Source: Candidatus Desulfosporosinus infrequens
GTDB lineage: Bacteria; Bacillota; Desulfitobacteriia; Desulfitobacteriales; Desulfitobacteriaceae
Direction of reading: 5' to 3'
Length of the DNA stretch: 58,039 nt
Assembly: GCA_900290375.1 (NCBI GenBank)
Contig: OMOF01000779.1
Coordinates: forward strand, 27,549 to 85,587
Below are positions 36,010-44,248 of this stretch, piece by piece. Position numbers and translations under genes: made by a program. Position 1 is the first letter of the stretch. Each line of letters starts with the position of its first letter. The notes below the pieces were generated by a model. The model ran no database searches, had not been told where the DNA came from, and saw only the letters and a list, made by a program, of their open reading frames with translations.

Positions 36010-37007
36010 GCTTCTAGCCCTACTTTCGTCCATTTCAAAACACAAGCTCCCCAAGTGAGGCCTGCACCAAATCCAACCATAACGACGGTATCTCCCTCGG
36101 TAAGGCGTCCTGCTTTAACCGCTTCATCCAAGGCCACTGGAATGGCCGCTGCCGACATATTACCATACTTGTCCAAGTTAATAACCACTTTATCAGGAGA
36201 AATCCCCAGCCGTTTAACTGCGGCATCTATAATCCGAGTATTGGCTTGATGCGGAACAAATAAATCCACATCCTCTTTCCTCAAACCCGCCTTCTCCAAG
36301 ACCTTCACCGCAACATCTCCCATAATACGGACGGCGAACTTATAAACTTCTCTACCCTCCATCTGAAGGGTATGTAGCTTTTTCTCCACTGTTTCCAGAC
36401 TCGCAGGGCATTTGGACCCCCCGGCTGGTTGGCTGAGCAACATACCGCCAGAACCGTCCGAACCCAAATCGAAGCTCAAAAAACCGAATCCCTTCTGAAC
36501 TGCTTGTAAAACCGCTGCCCCCGCACCGTCCCCAAAGAGAATACACGTGGAACGATCTTCCCAGTTGAGAATTTTGCTCATCGTTTCCCCGCCAATGACG
36601 AGCACAGTCTTATACATTCCCGTGGCAACAAACTGGCTGGCCGTCGCCACAGCATAGATAAATCCAGTACATGCCGCTTCAAGATCAAAGGCAGCGGCAT
36701 TTTTAGTCCCTAACCGATCCGCCACGAGACAGGCGGTCGCCGGAAATGCATAGTCAGGGGTCATCGTCGCAACGATTATGAGGTCAACCTCTTCAGGTGC
36801 TACCCGAGCGTCCTCTAAAGCCCTCAGTCCCGCTTGGTAACACAGCTCCGAGACAGGCATCTCTGGCGGGGCAATATGACGTTCTCTAATCCCTGTTCGT
36901 GAAGTGATCCAATCATCCTTCGTATCTACAATGGTTTCTAACTCAGCATTGGTTAAAACGTTTTCAGGAAGATATGATCCCGTCCCCGTAATTCCCACAC
37001 TCTGCAT
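36006..37007 (-). CDS. fabH: beta-ketoacyl-ACP synthase III
   Basis: A 333-residue initiating condensing enzyme joining acetyl-CoA (or branched primers) to malonyl-ACP. The catalytic Cys lies in FDLEAACTGFIYAVATA, His in VPHQANTRIID, and the Asn-loop counterpart near INLDKYGNMSAAAIP. It begins VGITGTGSYLPENVLTN. ATG 37007 follows AGAGGA, 28 bases after plsX. Confidence 0.95.
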   Translation of the reverse strand: MQSVGITGTGSYLPENVLTNAELETIVDTKDDWITSRTGIRERHIAPPEMPVSELCYQAGLRALEDARVAPEEVDLIIVATMTPDYAFPATACLVADRLGTKNAAAFDLEAACTGFIYAVATASQFVATGMYKTVLVIGGETMSKILNWEDRSTCILFGDGAGAAVLQAVQKGFGFLSFDLGSDGSGGMLLSQPAGGSKCPASLETVEKKLHTLQMEGREVYKFAVRIMGDVAVKVLEKAGLRKEDVDLFVPHQANTRIIDAAVKRLGISPDKVVINLDKYGNMSAAAIPVALDEAVKAGRLTEGDTVVMVGFGAGLTWGACVLKWTKVGLEA

Positions 37008-37034
37008 AAGTGCATTCCTCTTTTCTTTAAAACA

Positions 37035-38018
37035 TCACTTAGGGAGCTCTTCCCGAATCTGTTCAATAAACCGCGTTTGCACGCATTCTCGGGCCACCCG
37101 GATCGCGTTAAAGATCGCTTTCGCTTTCGAACTCCCATGACAGATAATGCTAATCCCATTAACGCCCAGCAAAGGGGCCCCACCATACTCGGCGTAGTCC
37201 ATCATCTGGGCGAACTCTTTCAACCCCGGTTTCACCGCCAGAGCGCCTAGCTTACGGATCATATTTGACGTGATTTTCTCCTTAATCACCTGCACAAATA
37301 CCCCTGCCAGCCCTTCACCCCATTTAAGCAGTACATTCCCGACAAAGCCTTCGCAAACAACGACATCAGCACGTCCATAGGGTATATCTCGTCCCTCAAT
37401 ATTGCCAATGAAATTGATTGCCGCTTCTTTTAGCAACAGAAAGGTTTTCTGGGTCAGTTCATTTCCCTTTCCTTCTTCACTGCCTACATTGAGCAACCCA
37501 ACGCGCGGATTTGGAATCCCGAGGATTCTTTCTGCATAAATGCTGCCCATCAGCGCATATTGACAAAGTTGCTCTGGGGTCGCGTCCAGATTAGCTCCTA
37601 CATCGAGAATAAGCTTGCCGCCCTCCACGGTCGGCAAAACCGTGGCAATCGCAGGTCGTTCAATTCCCTTTATGCGCCCTAAGCCCAAAAGCGCAGCAGC
37701 CATTTGTGCTCCGGTGCTTCCTGCACTCACGATCGCATCGGCTTCTCCTTCCTTTACTAAGCGGGTCGCGACCACTATCGTAGCATCCTTTTTCTTGCGG
37801 ACCGCATTGGCCGGGTGTTCGTCCATCTCGATGACCTCGGTGGCTTCAATAAGCGATATATTTTCAGGCCTCTTGCCTGTTAGAAAGGGAAGCATCCGCT
37901 CTTTTTGCCCCACCAAAATGAGATCTACATCTGGATTTTTTTCTGCGGCCATCAGTGTCCCTTTTATTATTTCCTCCGGGGCATAATCGCCACCCATCGC
38001 ATCCACAGCAATTCTCAT
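37035..38018 (-). CDS. plsX: phosphate acyltransferase PlsX
   Basis: A 327-residue enzyme converting acyl-ACP to acyl-phosphate, the first step into phosphatidic acid in most bacteria. Family sequence: MRIAVDAMGGDYAPEEIIKG, VSAGSTGAQMAAALLGLGRI, LLNVGSEEGKGNEL and CEGFVGNVLLK. Its ATG directly abuts the fapR stop. It is under FapR control in Firmicutes that have been studied. Confidence 0.96.
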   Translation of the reverse strand: MRIAVDAMGGDYAPEEIIKGTLMAAEKNPDVDLILVGQKERMLPFLTGKRPENISLIEATEVIEMDEHPANAVRKKKDATIVVATRLVKEGEADAIVSAGSTGAQMAAALLGLGRIKGIERPAIATVLPTVEGGKLILDVGANLDATPEQLCQYALMGSIYAERILGIPNPRVGLLNVGSEEGKGNELTQKTFLLLKEAAINFIGNIEGRDIPYGRADVVVCEGFVGNVLLKWGEGLAGVFVQVIKEKITSNMIRKLGALAVKPGLKEFAQMMDYAEYGGAPLLGVNGISIICHGSSKAKAIFNAIRVARECVQTRFIEQIREELPK

Positions 38019-38606
38019 CTATTCCATCTCCGTTTCCCGTCCATCCTCTGGTTCGCCGATCGCAAAAAGGACCCAATTTCCACGGAGCACTTCCTCCGCC
38101 TCAACCTTTACAGATACTTGAACCCAATATTTACTCTGCTTACGTTTAAGTACTCTACCTTCAGCTACAACAATCTCACCCAACTGAACAGGCCGTAGGA
38201 ATTTCAGTTCGACACTCCCCGTCAAGGCCATCGGCGCATCCACTAAAGCAATAGCTAGGGAATTGGCTTGGGCAAATAAATAATGTCCACGTGCAACTCT
38301 TGCCTTGGCCAAAACCATGCTCTCATCAATCATCAACTCAGAACGAGCTTTCTTTCCGATAATAAGTTCTAGTAATTTCCCGATCAGTTCCTTATTATCT
38401 AAAGACTTTAAGCTTAAATAAGCTTCTTGGGCTACCGCCCGGGTTCGTTCTCGGAGTTCAGGAATCCCTAGTTCTCCTCGATCTAAACGAATGGTTGAGA
38501 CACTCACCTTAAATCTTTCAGCAAGCTCTTCATCAGTAAAGAATGGATCCTTAAAAAGTACTTCCCCTAATACTCTACGTCGATCTGCTTTACTATTACG
38601 AGCCAT
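38019..38606 (-). CDS. fapR: fatty acid biosynthesis repressor FapR
   Basis: A 195-residue repressor that senses malonyl-CoA. The N-terminal HTH (DRRRVLGEVLFKDPFFTDEE, then LAERFKVSVSTIRLDRGELG) is joined to a hotdog-fold effector domain containing KARVARGHYLFAQANSLAIA. It leads the lipid operon and probably controls it. The ATG at 38606 has no strong ribosome site. A likely promoter lies 90-115 bases upstream. Confidence 0.94.
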   Translation of the reverse strand: MARNSKADRRRVLGEVLFKDPFFTDEELAERFKVSVSTIRLDRGELGIPELRERTRAVAQEAYLSLKSLDNKELIGKLLELIIGKKARSELMIDESMVLAKARVARGHYLFAQANSLAIALVDAPMALTGSVELKFLRPVQLGEIVVAEGRVLKRKQSKYWVQVSVKVEAEEVLRGNWVLFAIGEPEDGRETEME

Positions 38607-38694
38607 CTATAATCACCATGTTTCACTCTACTTGCAATCTCCTAAATGTTCTATTCAGGTTCGCGCATAGTGTATCATTTTATACCAGTCAGAA

Positions 38695-38723
38695 AGTATA
38701 AGTTTCGGGTGGCATAAGTGCAA
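38695..38723 (-). promoter_or_regulatory. candidate sigma-A promoter of the fapR-plsX-fab operon
   Basis: On the minus strand TTGCAC and TATACT are separated by exactly 17 bases, placing transcription start about 95 bases before fapR. The -10 overlaps a TTATAC-N10-GTATAA palindrome (38680-38701), a possible operator. It does not match the Bacillus FapR consensus as I remember it. Confidence 0.5.
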
Positions 38724-39000
38724 CTAAGGCAGCCGCTTTCGCAAGGATCCCTTCTCGCCATCCTTGGCTACAGGAACACTCGGCCATCACGACACCCAGC
38801 CATCCATGGCGGTGTTCTAACCTCGAACATCCTTGTTTGAGTCATGACCAGCGCTTGGCGACAGCCAAGTTTTCTTTATGACCTGGTCACAATTATAAAC
38901 CATCGTTCCACACTTATCAATAAATAACCCTGTCGAAGGTGGCTAGAATCTCGTAGAGCATGATGCATTATAGGACGCCTAGAGGCTCATACCTCTAGCA

Positions 39001-39040
39001 AAAGACAAAGAGCCCCGCGTTAAGGGGGCTCTTTGTCTTT
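39001..39040. terminator. terminator after rpmF
   Basis: AAAGACAAAGAGCCCC pairs with GGGGCTCTTTGTCTTT, with T-rich flanks on both strands. It lies 13 bases beyond the rpmF stop and separates yceD-rpmF from the fapR operon. Confidence 0.9.
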
Positions 39041-39052
39041 GCACGCTAAACC

Positions 39053-39232
39053 TTATGATTCGACAGCAATAACTACCTTAGAATTATAATACCCACAGCT
39101 AGGGCAGATATAATGAGGCATTTTTGGTTTATGGCATTGGGGGCATTCGATGTGGTTTGGTGCAGTTAGTTTCCACATAGCCCGACGTTTACGTACTCTT
39201 GCTTTCGATTGGCGATGTTGCGGAACACCCAT
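39053..39232 (-). CDS. rpmF: 50S ribosomal protein L32 (zinc-ribbon form)
   Basis: A 59-residue ribosomal protein: MGVPQHRQSKARVRKRRAMW, later CPQCHKPKMPHYICPSCGYY. The two CxxC pairs show the zinc-binding version. The start ATG is at 39232 and the stop at 39053; yceD lies 32 bases upstream. The yceD-rpmF pairing is standard, but fapR-plsX is cut off from it here by a terminator. Confidence 0.95.
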   Translation of the reverse strand: MGVPQHRQSKARVRKRRAMWKLTAPNHIECPQCHKPKMPHYICPSCGYYNSKVVIAVES

Positions 39233-39264
39233 AATTACACCCCCTTTAGGTTCTCTAAAATTAT

Positions 39265-39774
39265 TCAGTCATTGGCTTGCCACTTGGCAAGTGCTGCTAA
39301 GCGAGGGTCAACGTTGTTTTCCCCGCAATGACACGGTTTAAGATTTCGGTTCGCACCACAGGTAGGGCATAACCCCTGACACTCTGCTGAACAAATAAAC
39401 TTCATCGGTAAAGCTAACACAATTTGTTCAAAAATTCGTTCATTGATCTCGACCTCGTCTTTGTCCAAAAGGAGTGCAGTTTCACGCTGGTCTTCTGTTG
39501 CCTGCGCTCGAAACACCCATTCGTCTTGGAAGGAGAGACTTAATGGATAAACGAACGTTTCCAGACAGCGTCCACACATCGCTTTGAGTTCCGTATGAAT
39601 TGTCCCAGCAACCAGTAAAGCTTTACTTGTGTGGTTTACCTGAAATTGAACATGTACCGGTGCTTGAAACGAAAGGGCTTCTGTTCCCAAATCAAAGGAA
39701 GAAAAATCTTCAACTAAATCGAAACTGCCACTTCCACCTTCTCTGTTACGAACCTGAGCTACATTCACTTTCAT
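39265..39774 (-). CDS. yceD: YceD/DUF177 family protein
   Basis: A 169-residue protein of the YceD family, linked to ribosome or 23S rRNA maturation through its fixed pairing with rpmF. CGRCLETFVYPL in the middle and a Cys-rich C-terminus (CSAECQGLCPTCGANRN, then CHC) are characteristic of the Gram-positive form. ATG 39774 is preceded by GGGGTGG; the longer open frame is less likely. Confidence 0.9.
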   Translation of the reverse strand: MKVNVAQVRNREGGSGSFDLVEDFSSFDLGTEALSFQAPVHVQFQVNHTSKALLVAGTIHTELKAMCGRCLETFVYPLSLSFQDEWVFRAQATEDQRETALLLDKDEVEINERIFEQIVLALPMKFICSAECQGLCPTCGANRNLKPCHCGENNVDPRLAALAKWQAND

Positions 39775-39863
39775 ATTATCCACCCCAATACACATCCATT
39801 ATTATAGATGGCACATTTTTCTTTGTCAAGGAAAAGTCTTTACAGAAGCTAAAAATTATTGTA

Positions 39864-39901
39864 GCTAGTAGAGGGCACGATGCTTCGTGCCCTCTACTAG
39901 C
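39864..39901. repeat. 17-bp perfect hairpin with GGGCACGATGC core
   Basis: GCTAGTAGAGGGCACGA pairs perfectly with its complement around a four-base loop. It lies between ackA and yceD. A related stem with GGGGCACGATGC sits at 42631-42652. It may stop ackA transcripts, but the flanking T-run on the minus strand is weak and offset. Confidence 0.8.
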
Positions 39902-39931
39902 GTGTTAAATTGTACCCGCAGTACCCTTACA

Positions 39932-41125
39932 TTATTGAGTTAATTCAACCGTATCTAAAGCTATCATCAATTCTTCGTTGGTCGGAATTACAAGAATTCG
40001 ACAGCGTGAGTCCGCTGAGGCAATATCTATTTCTTGACCCCGAATTTTATTTTTCTCCTCGTCAAGGCTTACTCCTAGGTAATTCATCTTAGCGCAAATA
40101 GCTGCTCGTATACTTGATGAGTTTTCACCAATTCCTGCTGTGAATACGATAGCATCGACTCCATCCATTGCTGCCACATACGAACCAATGTATTTTTGAA
40201 TGTAGTACGTGAACATATTTAAAGCCAACTGCGCACGGTAATTCCCTTGTTCTGCTGCCGCCCCAAGATCTCTAAAGTCACTACTTACTCCTGAAACTCC
40301 TAAGACACCGCATTTTTTATTGAGAAAATTATCAATTTGATCCACGCCAAGATTCTCAATAGTCATAACTTTGGAAACTATCGCCGGATCTATATCTCCG
40401 CAACGGGTTCCCATTAAAAGTCCTGCCAAGGGGGTAAGGCCCATCGATGTTTCAATACATTTCCCGCCCTTGACGGCCGTAATTGAGGAACCGTTACCCA
40501 AATGGCAGATGATGACCTTGAGTTCTTCTGTTGGTCTGCCCAGCACGATCGGGGCTCGTTGGCTAATATATTTATGAGATGTTCCATGGAAGCCATATCT
40601 CCGAATGTGATGTTTTTCATAATACTCATAAGGAAGACCATAGACATAAGCATAATCCGGCATCGTTTGAGCAAATGCAGTATCAAATACCGCAACATTA
40701 GGGGTCCCAGGCATCAGTTTCTGACAGGCTTCAATCCCGGCAATATTGGCAGGATTGTGGAGCGGGCCTAGTGGGATACATTCGTAAAGGGCTTCCATAA
40801 CCGCATCGTTAACGACAACGGAAGCTGAAAATTTATGTGCTCCATGGAGAACCCGATGCCCAACCGCTGCGATCTCCTTCAATTCTTTAACAGCACCGTA
40901 TTTAGGATCGATCAAGGCCTCTAGTACGAGTCCAATGGCCGCTGTATGGTTCGGAATATCTGCTGTAATAACTTCGTCTTCGCCGGAGGTCAGACTATGA
41001 GTAAGCACAGCACCTGCCAGTCCGATACGATCTACCAACCCTTTGGCGATAAGATGCTTTGTTTCCATGTTAATCAATTGATATTTGAGTGAAGAACTCC
41101 CACAGTTAATAACAAGAATTTTCAT
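39932..41125 (-). CDS. ackA: acetate kinase
   Basis: A 397-residue kinase converting acetyl-phosphate and ADP to acetate and ATP, a main ATP source in anaerobes. Motifs: ILVINCGSSSLKYQL at the start, GFHGTSHKYI, CHLGNGSSITAV and AGIGENSS. An AGGAGG site precedes the ATG. No pta lies beside it. Upstream are a probable promoter and a long palindrome. Confidence 0.96.
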   Translation of the reverse strand: MKILVINCGSSSLKYQLINMETKHLIAKGLVDRIGLAGAVLTHSLTSGEDEVITADIPNHTAAIGLVLEALIDPKYGAVKELKEIAAVGHRVLHGAHKFSASVVVNDAVMEALYECIPLGPLHNPANIAGIEACQKLMPGTPNVAVFDTAFAQTMPDYAYVYGLPYEYYEKHHIRRYGFHGTSHKYISQRAPIVLGRPTEELKVIICHLGNGSSITAVKGGKCIETSMGLTPLAGLLMGTRCGDIDPAIVSKVMTIENLGVDQIDNFLNKKCGVLGVSGVSSDFRDLGAAAEQGNYRAQLALNMFTYYIQKYIGSYVAAMDGVDAIVFTAGIGENSSSIRAAICAKMNYLGVSLDEEKNKIRGQEIDIASADSRCRILVIPTNEELMIALDTVELTQ

Positions 41126-41202
41126 GTTTTAATGCCTCCTTGTATTTTTTCAGCAATTCCATAATTTTTTCAGCTGTCTCCTAAAGTGTAAGTAGTGAAT
41201 AT

Positions 41203-41256
41203 TGACCTAAAATTTTGTCCTACCTGAGTGTAGCACAAAATTTTAGGTCATTTCAA
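41203..41256 (-). promoter_or_regulatory. ackA promoter with overlapping 16-bp palindrome
   Basis: On the minus strand TTGAAA (41251-41256) and TACACT (41227-41232) are 18 bases apart. A perfect inverted repeat TGACCTAAAATTTTGT (arms 41203-41218 and 41235-41250) brackets the -10 element, one arm lying between -35 and -10. That is a classic operator position. The leader below also holds two ATTTTTTCAGC direct repeats 20 bases apart (41144, 41164). Confidence 0.55.
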
Positions 41257-41413
41257 CCCCTACTTAGCATAATATTGGCTTATTTCAGAAAATTTAGGCA
41301 ATAACATCTTTTGTGCAGGCTGAATTATCCTCAAGGATAGATCAGCTTGCAAAATCCGACTTCTAGGACCCGGGATTCTTCCATATAAATTATGGAGGAA
41401 GGTGATATTTTTC

Positions 41414-42565
41414 ATGTCCACAGTCGCCCGTGTCTTTGCCTTAAGTCTCCTTGCCCTCGGCATGTTTATCTATCCCCAGGAAGTACTTAGTTCTGCGAGC
41501 GGAGGATTAGCCTTATGGTGGCGTTTTGTTCTCCCTGCCTTACTCCCCTTTTTCATCCTTTCTGAGCTCCTAATGGCCGCAGGCTTTGTCCATTTTCTCG
41601 GTATTCTTCTGGAATCGTTCATGCGTCCGTTGTTTCGCCTTCCTGGCAAAGCCGCCTTTGTTGTGGCCATGGGGTACACGTCAGGCTTTCCTATGGGGGC
41701 GGTACTAACTGCGCGACTTCGTCAAGCTGGAGAAATCACCCGCGAAGAAGGGGAACGTCTCTTAGCCTTTACTAATAACCCTAGCCCTGGATTTATGTTT
41801 GGTGCTGTTGCTTCTGGGATGCTAGGCAAACCCACGCTTGGTATAATACTTTCTAGTTCTGTCTATCTGGCCAACTTAATGGTTGGACTCCTCTTTCGCT
41901 TTTACCGTGTTACACCGGACTCTCGCCAACCCATACGTTTGCCTTCCTTCAAACGTGCTTGGCAAGAAATGAAAACAGCCCAGACCAGAGATAACCGAGC
42001 TTTCGGACAAATTCTCGGCGATGCCATCAGACAAAGCACAACTACCGTGCTTATGGTAGCAGGTTTTATGGCCTTCTTTGCAGTGATTCTTCGTCTCTTA
42101 AACATCTGGCACATCACATTATTTTTAGCAGTCCTTAGCCATCGTGTTATCCGAATCGTTCAGGTTCCCGTTTTTCAAGCCTTTTTTAATGGTCTTTTTG
42201 AAATGACATTGGGCTGCCAGGAAACAATCCAAGCTCTTTCCTTCCTCCATCAGCAAGTTGCACTTCTAGCCCTACTTATGGGCTGGGGTGGTCTTTCAGT
42301 GTTCGCACAGGTCGCGGGATTAATCAGCGGAACCGATTTACGCTTTTCCTCATTTGTGGTAGCCAGAGCACTGCAAGCGATTTTCGCACTAGGACTAAGC
42401 CAACTCTTCCTCCTCTTTACCAAGGTACCCGCATCGTCTTTTTTTCCTCAAGCTCCAAACATGACCGCTCTCTGGTGGAATACTTGGCACTTAAGTTCCC
42501 TAGTCTTTATCGGAATCATGGCCATTCTCCTAGCATTCGCCTTGATCCGACACCCACTTCGCTGA
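41414..42565 (+). CDS. ylbJ: sporulation integral membrane protein YlbJ
   Basis: A 383-residue polytopic membrane protein of the nucleoside-recognition/Gate-domain family. YlbJ is needed for spore cortex formation and is made under sigma-E in Bacillus. It shows GYTSGFPMGAVLTARLRQ, TNNPSPGFMFGAVA and GMLGKPTLGII with about nine helices. ATG 41414 is preceded by AAGGTGA at good spacing; a GTG four codons earlier sits too close to GGAGG. It is the only plus-strand gene in this stretch. Confidence 0.92.
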   Translation: MSTVARVFALSLLALGMFIYPQEVLSSASGGLALWWRFVLPALLPFFILSELLMAAGFVHFLGILLESFMRPLFRLPGKAAFVVAMGYTSGFPMGAVLTARLRQAGEITREEGERLLAFTNNPSPGFMFGAVASGMLGKPTLGIILSSSVYLANLMVGLLFRFYRVTPDSRQPIRLPSFKRAWQEMKTAQTRDNRAFGQILGDAIRQSTTTVLMVAGFMAFFAVILRLLNIWHITLFLAVLSHRVIRIVQVPVFQAFFNGLFEMTLGCQETIQALSFLHQQVALLALLMGWGGLSVFAQVAGLISGTDLRFSSFVVARALQAIFALGLSQLFLLFTKVPASSFFPQAPNMTALWWNTWHLSSLVFIGIMAILLAFALIRHPLR

Positions 42566-42810
42566 GTTCAAGGTTTGTGATTCGAATATCCAACAACAAT
42601 ATTCGCTCAGCCGTGGATATCATATTCGTAGGGGCACGATGCATCATGCCCCACTAATCATATAACGAAAATATTTGTCTTTCATGCTTCTACAAGTGCA
42701 ATTTCGCAAGTATAGGGATACCCTGAAAACTTATACTTTCTGCCCTGAAATAAGATTCATTTCAGTCATCAGTGGTGCCGCACAGCGGCATGGGGGTCTG
42801 ATATATTCAC
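42566..42810. other. ylbJ downstream spacer with small hairpins
   Basis: It contains a TTCGAATATCC tract just after the ylbJ stop, the GGGGCACGATGC stem (42631-42652) and a small TGCCG-CACAG-CGGCA stem (42776-42790). No open frame looks real. Confidence 0.6.
42631..42652. repeat. hairpin with GGGGCACGATGC core
   Basis: GGGGCACGATG pairs with CATCATGCCCC at 10 of 11 positions. Its core matches the hairpin at 39864-39901, though the outer stem differs. This points to a dispersed hairpin family. Confidence 0.7.
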
Positions 42811-42849
42811 AAAGAAAAGGGTGAGTAAAAATTACTCACCCTTTTCTTT
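42811..42849. terminator. convergent terminator overlapping a coding end
   Basis: AAAGAAAAGGGTGAGTAA and its exact complement form an 18-bp stem with a three-base loop. One arm is the last six codons (including the stop) of the minus-strand coiled-coil gene. T-rich ends on both strands suit two-way termination between ylbJ and that gene. Confidence 0.9.
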
Positions 42850-43332
42850 ATCATGGTTAGACGATTGATCGAGTTCTTCTTTAGCTAATCCTTTTAATTG
42901 CTCGCGATTTTTGCGCAACGATTGAAGCGTTTCGCCCAAACTCTTTTCAAGATGCTGAAGCATTTCGTCAGCGTATTGGACCGCTCCGATTTTTACGTCA
43001 CGAGCAAAAGTTTGCGCTTGTCTAACGATATCTGCTCCATAGCTCTGAGCCTGCTTAACCACTTCATTTTCTACTGCCATCTTATCAACGTAAATTTTAC
43101 CTCGCTCCATAAGTCTCTGGGCTTCCGCTTGCGCTTCATTCAATATCCGTTCCCGTTCTTTTAAAACCCATTTGGCATTAGTTATCTCTTCTGGCAAGGC
43201 TGCACGAATTCGATCTAGTAATTCAAAGATCAACGTATCATCAACCAAAACTTTACCCGTCATTGGGATCTTTGGCCCATGATCCACAATTTCTTCTACT
43301 TCACTAAGTATACTCAAGATATCATTTTCCAC
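42832..43332 (-). CDS. coiled-coil protein of unknown function (ATPase-subunit-like helix)
   Basis: A 166-residue, highly charged and largely helical protein. An N-terminal segment (VENDILSILSEVEEIVD, VLVDDTLIFELLDRIRAALP) is followed by a long coiled coil (residues about 60-160) with a V/F-type ATPase stalk flavour (ERERILNEAQAEAQRLME). No membrane segment or catalytic motif is seen. The best start is GTG 43332 behind GGAGGGAGAGG; a TTG overlapping the rsmD stop is possible. It is cotranscribed with rsmD. Its role is unknown; similar genes near rsmD in clostridia are annotated only vaguely. Confidence 0.75.
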   Translation of the reverse strand: MENDILSILSEVEEIVDHGPKIPMTGKVLVDDTLIFELLDRIRAALPEEITNAKWVLKERERILNEAQAEAQRLMERGKIYVDKMAVENEVVKQAQSYGADIVRQAQTFARDVKIGAVQYADEMLQHLEKSLGETLQSLRKNREQLKGLAKEELDQSSNHDKEKGE

Positions 43333-43349
43333 GTATATCCTCTCCCTCC

Positions 43350-43907
43350 TCAATTAGCAGTTCTTTGCAAATACCATACCAAAGTGTCTCCATAGACGCC
43401 TGTCTTACGAATCTCAAATGGATAAATATCACTGTTTAATAATTCTTCGTCTTTAGCTGTTTCAGCGACGATAACGCCCGAAGGTGCTAAATAAGCAGGA
43501 TGTTCCTTTAAAGTCAAAATAACCTTGGCAACAAGCTCCTTATGGTAAGGAGGATCTAGAAAAATTAGGTTGAAAACTTCCTCAGGGTATCTATTTAAAT
43601 ACCTAAAGGCGTCCATCAAGAGAAGATTGGCCTTATCGCCAACCCCAATTCGTTCGATATTTTCCCGTATGACCCGGTGCGCGTCAAAATTTTTCTCTAC
43701 TAATACCGCTTCACGAGAGCCACGGGAAATTGCTTCGATCGCCAAGTTTCCCGTTCCGGCAAATAGGTCTAATACTCGTGCATCCAAAACCCGATCCCCT
43801 AGAACATTAAAAATAGCACCCTTTACTTTATCCGAGGTCGGGCGCGTTTGCATACCTTCGACCGCTTTAAGTAGTCGGCCACGCATCTCACCCGCAATAA
43901 TCCGCAT
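43350..43907 (-). CDS. rsmD: 16S rRNA (guanine966-N2)-methyltransferase
   Basis: A 185-residue SAM-dependent methylase acting on 16S rRNA in the 30S subunit. Motifs: MRIIAGEMRGRLL, RPTSDKVKGAIFN, the SAM loop LDLFAGTGNLAIEA and the catalytic FLDPPYHKE. In Firmicutes it commonly stands before coaD; here a coiled-coil gene follows. Confidence 0.94.
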   Translation of the reverse strand: MRIIAGEMRGRLLKAVEGMQTRPTSDKVKGAIFNVLGDRVLDARVLDLFAGTGNLAIEAISRGSREAVLVEKNFDAHRVIRENIERIGVGDKANLLLMDAFRYLNRYPEEVFNLIFLDPPYHKELVAKVILTLKEHPAYLAPSGVIVAETAKDEELLNSDIYPFEIRKTGVYGDTLVWYLQRTAN

Positions 43908-44248
43908 AACCCCTCCAGCTTACTTATTAAGCTTCACATCCATAATTATAGGTTTTATTGAACATCTTTTGCTTATCAGTATACCACAGCCAATATATTT
44001 TTCCCTAAATTTTTCCGAGGATCTTTCCCGGAATTCTACGTATATCATTTTGATTTTTGCACATACTAAATTTAACATTCGATGATTCATCAACGAGGAT
44101 TATCGAATGTGTAATGCCTCTTCCCCCATTAATCATTTCTTTCATTTTTCCTCTATATCACTGGAGCTTTTAAGCCTCAGTGACTTTTTTCACAACCAAG
44201 GAATGTTACTTACGCTGTTTCTAATACATTTAAAGGAGTATAGAAACC
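43908..44248. other. rsmD-gpr divergent spacer with an orphan terminator
   Basis: 341 bases without a gene. It has an ACATTCGAT...ATCGAATGT inverted repeat (44075-44110, TTCGA family) and a terminator-like stem with a T-run on the plus strand (44158-44190). No plus-strand gene lies just upstream to be stopped. No clear sporulation promoter was found. Confidence 0.6.
44158..44190 (+). terminator. terminator-like stem upstream of gpr
   Basis: TCACTGGAGCTT pairs with AAGCCTCAGTGA (10 of 12) and is followed by CTTTTTT. It lies 59 bases before gpr. It may be an attenuator in a long leader, or the remnant terminator of a lost gene. Confidence 0.65.

Larger units (their letters stand above)
38607..39052. 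other. fapR leader and rpmF-fapR spacer
   Basis: 446 bases without a gene. From the fapR side they contain a candidate promoter (38695-38723), two GCCAWGGATGGC stems (38757-38768, 38799-38810), a compound stem near 38846-38890 (TGACCAG...CTGGTCA around CTTGGC...GCCAAG), a CTAGAGG...CCTCTAG stem (38979-38998), and then the rpmF terminator. No coding frame looks real. Confidence 0.7.

Noticed and set aside
38019-38606. FapR binding site of the Bacillus type in the leader
   Set aside because: No sequence close to the remembered TTAGTACC-type palindrome was found; only a different dyad, reported as a weak candidate.
41260-41463. 67-codon minus-strand frame across the ylbJ start
   Set aside because: It is antisense to ylbJ and has no ribosome site; a shadow frame.
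44201-44229. Sigma-G promoter for gpr (GAATG and AATACAT)
   Set aside because: The -10 match is poor and the start would fall on the ribosome site.
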